In this document: in pieces, positions 1 through 7,530 of the stretch | Layout of the letters: each line of letters opens with the position of its first letter | Numbering within the stretch: the first letter of the stretch is position 1 | Assembly (NCBI RefSeq): GCF_020178975.1 | Contig: NZ_JAHXBU010000042.1 | Location: 62,001 to 126,000 of the forward strand | From: Cesiribacter sp. SM1 | Lineage (GTDB): Bacteria > Bacteroidota > Bacteroidia > Cytophagales > Cyclobacteriaceae | DNA length: 64,000 nucleotides | Direction: 5' to 3' | Notes under the pieces: generated by a model | Seen by the model: the letters and a program-made list of their open reading frames with translations, nothing else | Told to the model about the DNA's origin: nothing | Database searches by the model: none | Translations under genes and position numbers: made by a program

Positions 1-189
1 CATAAAGGCAACGGTAATGGTGGCAGGGTTGCTAAAGCCCGCCACCCCTTCTTCCGGGCTGATGACGCCACTGAATACCAGTGCCACGATGATCAGGAGT
101 GCCACCAGGTCGATGGACAGCTTTTCTGTAGCAAAAAGAATAACGGCTATCAGCGTAATTCCCAGTGTAATGTAAGCTTCCGGATTCAT
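1..189 (-). CDS. SLC13/DASS-type permease, N-terminal part (cut by window edge)
   Basis: The reverse strand encodes an uninterrupted N-terminus beginning MNPEAYITLGITLIAVI, with two hydrophobic helices (about residues 5-20 and 27-45) and then EEGVAGFSNPAT. This is typical of the N-terminus of bacterial SLC13-like permeases (sodium-coupled anion or dicarboxylate carriers, often with TrkA-C domains), in which the FSNPA motif recurs. About 63 residues are visible; the rest lies outside the window. Its ATG overlaps the TGA of a small upstream frame (ATGA), so the two are probably translated together. The family is recognised from memory; the substrate cannot be told. Confidence 0.75.
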   Translation of the reverse strand, partial: MNPEAYITLGITLIAVILFATEKLSIDLVALLIIVALVFSGVISPEEGVAGFSNPATITVAFM

Positions 190-356
190 GATCTTGAAAG
201 AAGAGAAAAGTGATGAGCGATGCTGAAACGTATGGCAGTAAGCTGTACCTTCTGACAATAACCTCTCCACAGTACCAGCTGCTCAACAGCACCCTGCTGC
301 CCAAAGGCAAGGGCAGAAATAACGATAGCAGTAAAAATCAGCAGTAAGAAGCGCAT
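186..356 (-). CDS. Small predicted secreted peptide, 56 aa, overlapping the SLC13 gene
   Basis: A 57-codon frame starts MRFLLLIFTAIVISALAFGQ, which has the shape of a Sec signal peptide (basic residue, hydrophobic core, small residues before a likely cut near ALAFG-QQ). The predicted mature part is only about 36 residues, Gln- and His-containing, with no domain I know. The stop TGA overlaps the ATG of the permease gene (ATGA), which argues for translational coupling rather than chance. It could also be a leader peptide or the eroded start of a longer secreted protein. The call rests on the signal peptide and the coupling only. Confidence 0.4.
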   Translation of the reverse strand: MRFLLLIFTAIVISALAFGQQGAVEQLVLWRGYCQKVQLTAIRFSIAHHFSLLSRS

Positions 357-464
357 AGGCTTTAATTTTCCGAAAATTATATAAACTCTATATATTTAGT
401 AGAGTATTCAAGAGGAAATATTTTTTAGCACCAGCGCCCCCTTAAGTTACCTGGCCAGATTGAA

Positions 465-502
465 CAAAAAAAAGCTGACCTCACAGGGAGATCAGCTTTT
501 CG
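465..502 (-). terminator. Rho-independent terminator of the peptide-binding protein gene
   Basis: An imperfect hairpin (arms about 469-480 and 489-500: AAAAGCTGA-CTC against GAG-TCAGCTTTT) lies 20-60 bases after the stop of the oligopeptide-binding gene. Read on the minus strand it ends in a run of eight T. Confidence 0.75.
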
Positions 503-523
503 CGTATATGATGAAGATTAAGA

Positions 524-2209
524 TTAGTTGGCCAGTACGCCACCCTGCATGAAATCTGCCCTTTCCAGGTCCAGGATGTTCATGGCATTTGGCTCCAGAC
601 CAGTCACATTATTCTGCGTCAGGCGCAGTACCTCATCGTAGAAGAGAACAATCACAGGTGCTTCCTGCATAATAATCTCGTCCATTTTGTGGTACAGGTC
701 CAGGCGCATAAAGCCTTCAGACTCAAAACGTGACTTAATATAAAGGCTGTCGTAGGTCGGGTTTACAAAGTGAGTCTTGTTAGGGCCAGATGGTGAGAAG
801 TGCTGGCTGTGGAACAGGGCCAGGTAGTTCTCTGCATCAGGGTAATCTGCAAGCCACGAACCGCGGAAGAAGTTAACTTTTGAATTATCGATCAGTTCCT
901 GGTGCGTTGGCGTCATGTTAATTTCAATTTCAACAGGTATACCAACCGCTGCCCACTGCTTCTGCAGGTACTCTACCATTGCCTTAGACTGTACAGTGGT
1001 GTACAGCTTGATGGCAGGAAGACCTTTACCTCCGGGGTAACCAGCTTCTTTCAGCAGGGCCTCGGCTTTTGCAGGCTGATAGTCATATCCTTTTGTGCTG
1101 TTTTCCTTGAAATACTTGATGGCTGGCGGAATAATACCGGCAGTACCCGGCGTGCCCAGGTTGTTGTATACATACTTGATAAGCTCTTCGCGGTTAATGG
1201 CATAGCTCATGGCCTGGCGGAAACGCTTGTCAAGCACCGGGTGGTTGGCTTCTTTATAAGCAGCTTTATCCAGCTGGAAACCAATATACTCGGTATTCAG
1301 GTAAGGTACTTTCTGTACCACAAAGCGGCCTTTCAGCTCGTTGCGCACTTCACCGTTCTTATCCAGCACCAGGTCTACACTGTTTGCCTGCAGTCCCGAC
1401 ATAAAATCAAGCTTGCCCTGCTGAAAGCTTAGCAGCTCCTGGTTACGGTCCTGAATAAAGGAAACCATAACGGCATCCAGGTAGGGCAGTTGCTTGCCTA
1501 CATCATCCTTCTTGAAATAGTTGGTGTTTTTCAACATCACCAGGCTGTTGCCTTCGTCCCAGGTCTTCAGCTTAAAAGGACCTGTACCCACGGCATGCTT
1601 TCTGAAATCTTTACCCCACTTGTCTACCGCTTCTTTCGGTACAACATAAGTATAAGGCATGGTAAAGATTTCCATGAGGGGCGCAAAAGGTTTCTCCAGG
1701 CGCAGCACCAGCTTGTAATCCTCTACTGCTTCTATCCAGTTTTCGTCGTAACCGGTACCGGCAGCATTACGCTTAACCTTATCGGAGAAAATCCAGGCAC
1801 CGGTGCTGGCAGTGGCAGGATCAAGAATACGTTTAAAAGAGTAAACAAAGTCCTGGGCTTTTACCTCACGGCCTTTGCCTCCTTCAAATACTTCGCTGTC
1901 GTGAAAATAAACACCTCTTCGAATCGTAAATGTATATACGGTACCATCTTCCGATACATCCCAGGCTTCGGCCAGGTCTTTCTCGGGATACATATCTTCA
2001 TTTAGTCTGAAAAGGCCGTTGTACAGGTTAGTGGCTGCCCATACGTTTGCCTGGTTTCGGGCAAATGCAGGATCAAGTGAGCTGAGGCCTTCGGCTTGGT
2101 TGTAGCGGAACACCTTCATGTTCTCCTGCTCCAGGGACGTATCTGCCGCCGTACAACCACCCAACAGCACTGCTGCAGCCAACAAATACTTACCAAATTG
2201 TCTTAGCAT
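524..2209 (-). CDS. ABC-type oligopeptide-binding lipoprotein (SBP family 5)
   Basis: A 561-residue extracytoplasmic peptide-binding protein of the OppA/DppA type. The start chosen (MLRQFGKYLLAAAVLLGGC) gives a clean lipoprotein signal with the lipid-bearing Cys at residue 19. An in-frame start 39 codons further up would overrun the divergent promoter region and spoil the signal. The body carries SBP_bac_5 features: a YNGLFRLNED segment near the N-terminus, VYTFTIRRGVYFHDS, GTGPFKLKTW, and FRQAMSYAINREEL. Length fits the family. No permease or ATPase genes are adjacent, so it either serves a transporter encoded elsewhere or acts alone. It is divergent from the metallo-hydrolase gene and ends in a strong hairpin. 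Confidence 0.9.
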   Translation of the reverse strand: MLRQFGKYLLAAAVLLGGCTAADTSLEQENMKVFRYNQAEGLSSLDPAFARNQANVWAATNLYNGLFRLNEDMYPEKDLAEAWDVSEDGTVYTFTIRRGVYFHDSEVFEGGKGREVKAQDFVYSFKRILDPATASTGAWIFSDKVKRNAAGTGYDENWIEAVEDYKLVLRLEKPFAPLMEIFTMPYTYVVPKEAVDKWGKDFRKHAVGTGPFKLKTWDEGNSLVMLKNTNYFKKDDVGKQLPYLDAVMVSFIQDRNQELLSFQQGKLDFMSGLQANSVDLVLDKNGEVRNELKGRFVVQKVPYLNTEYIGFQLDKAAYKEANHPVLDKRFRQAMSYAINREELIKYVYNNLGTPGTAGIIPPAIKYFKENSTKGYDYQPAKAEALLKEAGYPGGKGLPAIKLYTTVQSKAMVEYLQKQWAAVGIPVEIEINMTPTHQELIDNSKVNFFRGSWLADYPDAENYLALFHSQHFSPSGPNKTHFVNPTYDSLYIKSRFESEGFMRLDLYHKMDEIIMQEAPVIVLFYDEVLRLTQNNVTGLEPNAMNILDLERADFMQGGVLAN

Positions 2210-2239
2210 AAGGGTTAAGGATATATTAGTGGAAACTTC

Positions 2240-2247
2240 TATCTTTG
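2240..2247 (+). promoter_or_regulatory. Bacteroidota -7 promoter box (TATCTTTG)
   Basis: A perfect TAnnTTTG box lies 55 bases before the metallo-hydrolase start and points into the parA-parB-dapB-lepB gene run. No convincing -33 TTTG is visible at the usual spacing, only GGTTAAGG about 20 bases up. Confidence 0.6.
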
Positions 2248-2302
2248 TAAATAATCCGGCGGTAAAGTTTGGCCTATTTTTAAACCTAAACAAGCCCAAA
2301 AA

Positions 2303-2983
2303 ATGCAAATAACTTACTACGGTCACTCATGCTTTTTAGTAGAAACCGGTGGCAAAAAAGTACTTTTCGACCCCTTTATTACACCAAACGTTTTAGCCAA
2401 AAGCGTTGATGTTGATACATTAAAACCCGATTTCATACTCCTAAGCCACGGGCACCAGGATCACATAGCTGATGTGGAACGTATTTACCAAAACAGCAAG
2501 GCCTTTCTTGTGTCCAATTTTGAGATCTGTACCTGGTTCAATAAAAAGGGCGTGGAGAATTATCACCCCATGAACATGGGCGGAAGTATGGAATGGAGCT
2601 GGGGCAGCGTTAAAATGGTTAGCGCCATCCACAGCAGCAGCTTCCCCGACGGTAGTTATGCAGGCAATCCTTCAGGGTTTGTGGTTCAGAGCGAGGGTAA
2701 AACTTTTTACTATGCCGGCGATACGGCCCTTACGCTGGATATGAAACTGATTGCTGAGGAATTTAAAATAGACTTTGCCTTTATGCCTATTGGCGATAAC
2801 TTTACAATGGGTATTAAGGATGCACTGAAAGCTGCCGACTTTGTTGGCACTAAAAAGATCTTCGGTATGCATTACGATACCTTTCCTTACATTAAGATTG
2901 AGCAGAACGACGTACATGAGGTTGCAGCCAAGGCAGGAAAAGAGCTAAAATTGTTCGAAATTGGCGAAACTATAACCATTTGA
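2303..2983 (+). CDS. UPF0173-type metal-dependent hydrolase (metallo-beta-lactamase fold)
   Basis: A 226-residue cytoplasmic protein, the usual UPF0173 length. The metal site HxHxDH is present as S-H49-G-H51-Q-D53-H54, and later ligands are suggested by VSAIHSS, YYAGDTALT and GMHYDTFP. The family fold binds two zinc ions; the physiological substrate is not established. There is no signal peptide. It is the first gene of a tightly spaced plus-strand run, 15 bases before parA, and sits 55 bases after a perfect TAnnTTTG box. Family assignment is firm, function in this cell is open. Confidence 0.9.
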   Translation: MQITYYGHSCFLVETGGKKVLFDPFITPNVLAKSVDVDTLKPDFILLSHGHQDHIADVERIYQNSKAFLVSNFEICTWFNKKGVENYHPMNMGGSMEWSWGSVKMVSAIHSSSFPDGSYAGNPSGFVVQSEGKTFYYAGDTALTLDMKLIAEEFKIDFAFMPIGDNFTMGIKDALKAADFVGTKKIFGMHYDTFPYIKIEQNDVHEVAAKAGKELKLFEIGETITI

Positions 2984-2998
2984 TCCTATACCAATAGC

Positions 2999-3796
2999 AT
3001 GAGCAAAATAATTGCCATAGCCAACCAAAAAGGCGGCGTTGGAAAGACCACCACAGCCATAAACCTGGCAGCTTCACTGGCAGCCCTGGAATTTAAAACG
3101 CTGGTGGTGGATGCAGACCCCCAGGCAAACTCTACTTCTGGCCTGGGCATTGATCCAAAGGAGGTAGAAAACAGCATTTACGAATGCATGGTAGAAGACA
3201 TCAACTACCAGGAAGTTATCCTGGAAACTGATATCCAGTACCTGCACCTGATCCCCTCCCACATTGACCTGGTAGGTGCCGAAGTTGAAATGGTGAACCT
3301 TGACAACCGCGAAGAGAAAATGCGCAAAGTATTGGAGCAGCTCTCGCCGGTTTATGATTTCATTATCATAGACTGTTCACCATCGCTGGGTCTTATTACA
3401 GTGAATGCCCTAACAGCGGCCAACTCGGTAATTATACCGGTGCAGTGCGAATACTTTGCCCTTGAGGGTCTGGGCAAATTGCTCAACACTATTAAAATTA
3501 TTCAGGAGCGCCTAAACCCGGAGCTGGAGATTGAGGGCATCCTTTTAACAATGTATGATGTACGCCTGCGCCTAAGCAATATGGTGGTGGAAGATGTGCA
3601 GCAGCACTTCCAGAAAATGGTTTTCAAAACACTCATACCACGCAACATCAAGCTTAGCGAAGCTCCCTCCTTTGGCGTTCCGGCCCTGATCCACGATGCG
3701 GAAAGCAAGGGAGCCGTTAGTTACCTGAACCTGGCACGCGAAATACTGGAGAACAACGGATTGCTTACCCCTAACCCGGTAGCTGCCGAAGGATAA
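2999..3796 (+). CDS. parA: Chromosome partitioning ATPase ParA (Soj)
   Basis: A 265-residue deviant Walker-A ATPase. The P-loop KGGVGKTT occupies residues 11-18 with the signature lysine K11, followed by a Walker A' stretch [11 protein letters not shown] and a Walker B-like [10 protein letters not shown]. It lacks an N-terminal helix-turn-helix, as expected for chromosomal Soj-type proteins rather than plasmid ParA. The partner parB begins 4 bases after the stop. Together with parB and centromere-like parS sites it separates replicated origins and may control replication start. I found no parS palindrome near these genes. Chromosomal parAB usually lies close to oriC, so the window may be in the origin half of the chromosome (inference). 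Confidence 0.95.
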   Translation: MSKIIAIANQKGGVGKTTTAINLAASLAALEFKTLVVDADPQANSTSGLGIDPKEVENSIYECMVEDINYQEVILETDIQYLHLIPSHIDLVGAEVEMVNLDNREEKMRKVLEQLSPVYDFIIIDCSPSLGLITVNALTAANSVIIPVQCEYFALEGLGKLLNTIKIIQERLNPELEIEGILLTMYDVRLRLSNMVVEDVQQHFQKMVFKTLIPRNIKLSEAPSFGVPALIHDAESKGAVSYLNLAREILENNGLLTPNPVAAEG

Positions 3797-3800
3797 TAGA

Positions 3801-4742
3801 ATGAACCAAGAAGACGATAAAAAAGGGGGCAAAGTCCCGCAGAAAAAGGCATTGGGCCGCGGCCTGGGAGCTTTACTGGCAGATTCACCGCGTTCTGCAG
3901 AAAATGCACTACGCAGGGCTACCGGTAATACCTCCGGCAGCAGCACCGGCAATATTAATGATATTCCGCTTAGCCAGATCGAGACCAACCCCTTCCAGCC
4001 CCGAACCAGGTTCGATCAGGAGGCGCTGGAGGAGCTGGCCGAAAGCATACGGGTACAGGGCATCATTCAGCCTATTACCGTACGCAAGCTAAGCGAAAAC
4101 CAGTACCAGCTTATTTCAGGTGAGCGGCGCTTTCAGGCCTCCAAACTGGCCGGGCTTGATCGTGTGCCTGCCTACATCCGCACTGCCGACGACCAGCAGA
4201 TGCTGGAAATGGCCCTGATCGAGAACATTCAGCGTGAAAACCTGAATGCACTTGAGATTGCCCTAAGCTACCAGCGCCTCATCAGCGAGTGCAGCCTTAA
4301 GCAGGAAGAGCTGGGCGACCGCGTTGGTAAAAAGCGCACTACCGTAAATAACTACCTGCGCCTGCTGCGCCTGCCGCCCGATATCCAGGCCGGCCTGCGC
4401 GACAACCTCATCAGCATGGGCCATGCCCGCGCTATCATCAATGTAGAAGACCCGGCCAAGCAACTCTGGATATACAACCGCACGGTAAAAGAAGGCCTTT
4501 CTGTACGTCAGGTAGAGAAGATGGTACGCGACCTTACCGGCACCGCACCAGAAAAAGAAGATAAAAAAGCTGCTGTAAGTCCTGAAAAAGAGCGCGAGTA
4601 CCGCCAGCTGCAAAGTAAGCTGTCTACACACTTTGGTACACGTGTAAATGTAAAAACCGATACCGGCGATAAAGGAGAAATCAAAATTCCGTTTGTTTCG
4701 CTCGAGGACCTTAACCGCATACTGGAAATTCTGAACCTCTGA
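3801..4742 (+). CDS. parB: Chromosome partitioning protein ParB (Spo0J)
   Basis: A 313-residue ParB. Order: basic, Gly/Ser-rich N-tail (1-50, including KKALGRGLGALL, the conserved ParA-contacting region), ParB/Srx CTPase domain from IPLSQIETNPFQPR with the GERRFQA motif at 107-113 and ENIQRENLNALE at 141-152, a helix-turn-helix at about 165-190 for parS binding, and a C-terminal dimerisation segment. It would load as a sliding clamp at parS and stimulate ParA. The stop TGA overlaps the ATG of the following DUF5683 gene by one base (TGATG), so the two are probably translationally coupled. Confidence 0.95.
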   Translation: MNQEDDKKGGKVPQKKALGRGLGALLADSPRSAENALRRATGNTSGSSTGNINDIPLSQIETNPFQPRTRFDQEALEELAESIRVQGIIQPITVRKLSENQYQLISGERRFQASKLAGLDRVPAYIRTADDQQMLEMALIENIQRENLNALEIALSYQRLISECSLKQEELGDRVGKKRTTVNNYLRLLRLPPDIQAGLRDNLISMGHARAIINVEDPAKQLWIYNRTVKEGLSVRQVEKMVRDLTGTAPEKEDKKAAVSPEKEREYRQLQSKLSTHFGTRVNVKTDTGDKGEIKIPFVSLEDLNRILEILNL

Positions 4743-5371
4743 TGCAGGCAAGGTTTATCGCCATAGCAACCTTTGTTGTAGCACTCTTCCTCGGGGGGGT
4801 GCCCGTGGCATTTGCTCAGCAAACACCTGCAACCCCACAGGATACTCTTAGGCCCGTTCCTCCACCTGTAGAGGTAGAAGAACAGCAGTTTGAGCAGATT
4901 GATGTAACAGCAGAAGAAGCTGCAAGCCTGCCCGACCCCAGGAAGTCGGCTTTTCTGTCTGCCATACTGCCCGGCCTTGGCCAGACCTACAATGGTGCCC
5001 TCTGGAAGGTACCGCTGGTATATGCCGGTGCTGCCGGGTTTATTTATGGGGTTAACTTTTACAATCTGCGCTACAGCGAAAGCCGCAAAATGCTGCGACA
5101 GCTTATTTATGAGGCAGATGGCTCTGCACAAGCTACCGCAGACAGGGAACGCTACGAACGTGCCGTAGACTTTTACAGGCGCCAGCGCGATTACCTGATT
5201 ATACTAAGTGGTGCTTACTACGGCTTACAGATCGTTGAAGCCTACGTTGATGCCCAGCTACAGACTTTTAGCCTGGATGAGGAACTAAGCATGCGGGTAC
5301 GCCCTACCCTGGTTCCCAGCCCTGCCGGCACACTGGCACCCGGACTAAGAATAACCTATACATTTCCATGA
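4742..5371 (+). CDS. DUF5683 membrane-associated protein
   Basis: A 209-residue exported protein. The N-terminus MQARFIAIATFVVALFLGG followed by AFAQQ is a Sec signal with a likely cut at AFA-Q. The DUF5683 core begins at PDPRKSAFLSAILPGLGQ and continues with YNGALWKVPLVYAGAAGFIY and a second hydrophobic stretch ILSGAYYGLQIVEAYVDAQL. The family is restricted to Bacteroidota and, from memory, often sits between parB and dapB. Here it is sandwiched with 1-base and 4-base overlaps, indicating co-translation. No biochemical function is known to me. A C-terminal strand-rich end (LAPGLRITYTFP) resembles an outer-membrane beta-strand terminus, which is only suggestive. Confidence 0.85.
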   Translation: MQARFIAIATFVVALFLGGVPVAFAQQTPATPQDTLRPVPPPVEVEEQQFEQIDVTAEEAASLPDPRKSAFLSAILPGLGQTYNGALWKVPLVYAGAAGFIYGVNFYNLRYSESRKMLRQLIYEADGSAQATADRERYERAVDFYRRQRDYLIILSGAYYGLQIVEAYVDAQLQTFSLDEELSMRVRPTLVPSPAGTLAPGLRITYTFP

Positions 5372-6084
5372 GAATAGCCCTTATTGGTTACGGAAAAATG
5401 GGTCAGGCCATTGAGGCACTGGCCATGGACCGTGGCCATACCATCAGCCACCGCATTAGCGATGCCAACCCCCACGAACTGGAAACCATAACACCAGAGA
5501 GCACCGATGTAGCCATTGAGTTTACTCATCCCGATGCTGCCTATACCAATGTTATGCATTGCCTGCGTGCAGGAGTGCCTGTGGTTTGCGGTACCACCGG
5601 CTGGATGAGCCAGAAGCTGAGAGCCGAAAACTATTGTAACCAGCTGGGCGGCGCCTTTTTCTGGGCCTCTAATTTCAGCATTGGGGTTAACCTGTTCCTG
5701 AAAGCCAGTAACTACCTGGCAAAGCTCATGGATGCTGCCCCCCAGTACGATGTGCAGATGGAAGAAATACACCATGTGCACAAAAAAGATGCACCCAGTG
5801 GCACCGCCATTACACTGGCAGAAGGCATTCTGAAGGAGCTGAAGCGAAAAAAAAGGTGGGAAAATGAATTAAAGAACGATCCTGAAACGTTACCCATCAT
5901 ATCCATACGGGAAGATGAAGTGCCTGGTACCCACACCATACGCTGGCAATCGGGCAACGATTTGCTGGAACTGAGCCATGTAGCCCACAGCCGCCAGGGT
6001 TTTGCCGCAGGCGCCCTGCAGGTAGCCGAGTGGCTGCCCGGCCGTAAGGGTGTATTTGGCATGGATGATTTTCTATCTTTGTAA
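5368..6084 (+). CDS. dapB: 4-hydroxy-tetrahydrodipicolinate reductase DapB
   Basis: A 238-residue NAD(P)H-dependent reductase of the diaminopimelate/lysine pathway, making tetrahydrodipicolinate. The Rossmann motif GYGKMG is at residues 7-12. VVCGTTGW lies in the middle, and the catalytic/substrate loop EIHHVHKKDAPSGTA is at 133-147, with general-acid histidine H135/H136 and the lysine before DAPSGTA. The length is typical of the shorter Bacteroidota form. Its ATGA start overlaps the DUF5683 stop by 4 bases. Diaminopimelate is needed for peptidoglycan, so the neighbouring segregation and secretion genes share a growth-linked context. A promoter box for lepB is embedded in its last codons. Confidence 0.95.
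   Translation: MRIALIGYGKMGQAIEALAMDRGHTISHRISDANPHELETITPESTDVAIEFTHPDAAYTNVMHCLRAGVPVVCGTTGWMSQKLRAENYCNQLGGAFFWASNFSIGVNLFLKASNYLAKLMDAAPQYDVQMEEIHHVHKKDAPSGTAITLAEGILKELKRKKRWENELKNDPETLPIISIREDEVPGTHTIRWQSGNDLLELSHVAHSRQGFAAGALQVAEWLPGRKGVFGMDDFLSL
6074..6081 (+). promoter_or_regulatory. Internal -7 promoter box in the end of dapB (TATCTTTG)
   Basis: A perfect TAnnTTTG box overlaps the last codons of dapB, 34 bases before the first lepB start. It could give lepB its own transcript inside the operon. A TTTG occurs 15 bases upstream, closer than the usual spacing. Confidence 0.5.
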
Positions 6085-6114
6085 ACGGCCTTAAGCCGTT
6101 GCATTACGCCTGAC

Positions 6115-7218
6115 ATGACAACTAAAGTTAAAGAAGCTCCAAAAAAAAAGGCTCCTAAAAAGCCTAAATCCAAAACCAGGGAGTGGCTGGATGCCATCGC
6201 CTTTGCCGTAATTGCAGCCACCTTAATCCGCTGGTTGTTTCTGGAGGCCTACACCATTCCTACAGGCTCTATGGAACGCAGCTTACTGGTAGGCGACTTC
6301 CTGTTTGTAAGCAAAATGCATTACGGGGCTCGCACACCTAAAACACCGCTGCAGGTACCCCTCACCCACCAGAAGATCTGGGGCACCGACATGGCCTCCT
6401 ATGTTGACTGGATTCAGCTGCCACAGTTCCGACTGCCTGGCTTCAGCGATGTAGAACGTGGCGATGTAGTGGTATTCAATTACCCGGGAGAGCTGCAGCA
6501 TCCCCTCGATCTGCGCAGCAATTACATCAAGCGCTGTGTAGCCATTCATGGCGATACGCTGCGTATCCAGAATCAACAGGTAATCGTAAATGGTCAGGCA
6601 AGCGAAAATCCGGGCCAGATGCAGCATAAATACATCCTGCAGCTGGAGGGACAGCCGAACGAACGCTTTGTCAGAAAATATAAGCTTTATGACATGCAGT
6701 ATTACGGAGAAGGGCTGCTCACCAGCCTGACCGAGGCTACTGCAGCAGAAATCCGCCAGCTGCCATTTGTGAAAAGTGTTGAGCCTGTGCGCTTTCCCGA
6801 AGGTGAAAAAGGACCGGAGGTAATGCCTGTAGGTTATGACAAATTTGCCTGGAACATCGATAATTTTGGCCCGCTGGTAGTACCTGCCGAAGACATGACC
6901 ATCTCACTAACAGAAGAAAACATTGCCAAATACTACAACACCATCAAGTACTACGAAGGCTATGATGACGAAGACGTTCAGCTGGCAGATGGTAAACTAA
7001 TCATAGAAGGACAGGCTGTTGATAGCTATACCTTTAAGCAGGACTATTACTTTATGATGGGCGATAATCGCCACGACTCCCTCGATTCGCGCTACTGGGG
7101 CTTTGTACCGCAAGACCACGTAGTGGGAAAAGCGCTCTTCATCTGGATGTCGCTAGATGCCAATGAAAGCTTCCTAAGCAAAATACGCTGGGAACGCCTG
7201 TTCCAGGGCATTAACTAA
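6115..7218 (+). CDS. lepB: Signal peptidase I (first of two tandem copies)
   Basis: A 367-residue inner-membrane protease that removes Sec signal peptides. After a Lys/Pro-rich cytoplasmic N-tail (residues 3-21) there is one membrane segment (about 26-45), then the catalytic serine in IPTGSMERSLL (Ser52) and the general base lysine in NYIKRCVAIHGDTL (Lys139). The box E signature MGDNRHDSLDSRYWGF lies near the end. The large insertion between the lysine and box E is usual for Bacteroidota enzymes. All catalytic parts are present. A terminator follows at 7242, and a second, closely similar copy follows at 7531. Confidence 0.95.
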   Translation: MTTKVKEAPKKKAPKKPKSKTREWLDAIAFAVIAATLIRWLFLEAYTIPTGSMERSLLVGDFLFVSKMHYGARTPKTPLQVPLTHQKIWGTDMASYVDWIQLPQFRLPGFSDVERGDVVVFNYPGELQHPLDLRSNYIKRCVAIHGDTLRIQNQQVIVNGQASENPGQMQHKYILQLEGQPNERFVRKYKLYDMQYYGEGLLTSLTEATAAEIRQLPFVKSVEPVRFPEGEKGPEVMPVGYDKFAWNIDNFGPLVVPAEDMTISLTEENIAKYYNTIKYYEGYDDEDVQLADGKLIIEGQAVDSYTFKQDYYFMMGDNRHDSLDSRYWGFVPQDHVVGKALFIWMSLDANESFLSKIRWERLFQGIN

Positions 7219-7241
7219 AATTGAAGAAACAATGTGTATTC

Positions 7242-7277
7242 AAGAGCAGCTCCCTTCTGGTAGCTGCTCTTTTTTTA
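7242..7277 (+). terminator. Rho-independent terminator after the first lepB
   Basis: Perfect 10-bp stem AAGAGCAGCT / AGCTGCTCTT (7242-7251 and 7262-7271) followed by a T-run, 24 bases after the stop. It closes the run of genes that starts at 2303. Confidence 0.9.
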
Positions 7278-7301
7278 AGACACAAGTAATAAAATTGATT
7301 G

Positions 7302-7337
7302 CACACCTGGCAGGTTTTTTGAAACCTGCCAGGTGTG
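7302..7337. repeat. Perfect 16-bp palindrome (REP-like hairpin)
   Basis: CACACCTGGCAGGTTT at 7302-7317 is the exact reverse complement of 7322-7337, around a 4-base loop TTTG. It has no T-run on either side, so it is not an ordinary terminator, and a true terminator already lies at 7242. Similar CCTGGCAGGTTT palindromes occur between genes in other Bacteroidota, as far as I remember. Confidence 0.6.
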
Positions 7338-7487
7338 GAGCAAAAAAGCATTTAGCAATCTCATTGCCCTTTAATCAAAAACAAATGAGCCTCTCCCATG
7401 CAAACCTTTTCTCCGTTAATGGTTTAGTTCTTATGCACACCCCTGATACTATTATTTGAATGGTAAGGCTGATGAACAAGCTGTTGT

Positions 7488-7495
7488 TATCTTTG
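7488..7495 (+). promoter_or_regulatory. -7 promoter box of the second lepB (TATCTTTG)
   Basis: A perfect TAnnTTTG box lies 35 bases before the ATG at 7531. It also excludes the longer TTG-initiated reading (from 7456), because that start would lie upstream of the transcript start. Confidence 0.65.
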
Positions 7496-7530
7496 TGGAT
7501 GCACCTTATTGGAATAACCTCACAGAACTT

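Noticed and set aside
7456-7530. TTG-initiated N-terminal extension of the second LepB
   Set aside because: The extension contains the promoter box and has no counterpart in the first LepB copy; the ATG at 7531 aligns with it.
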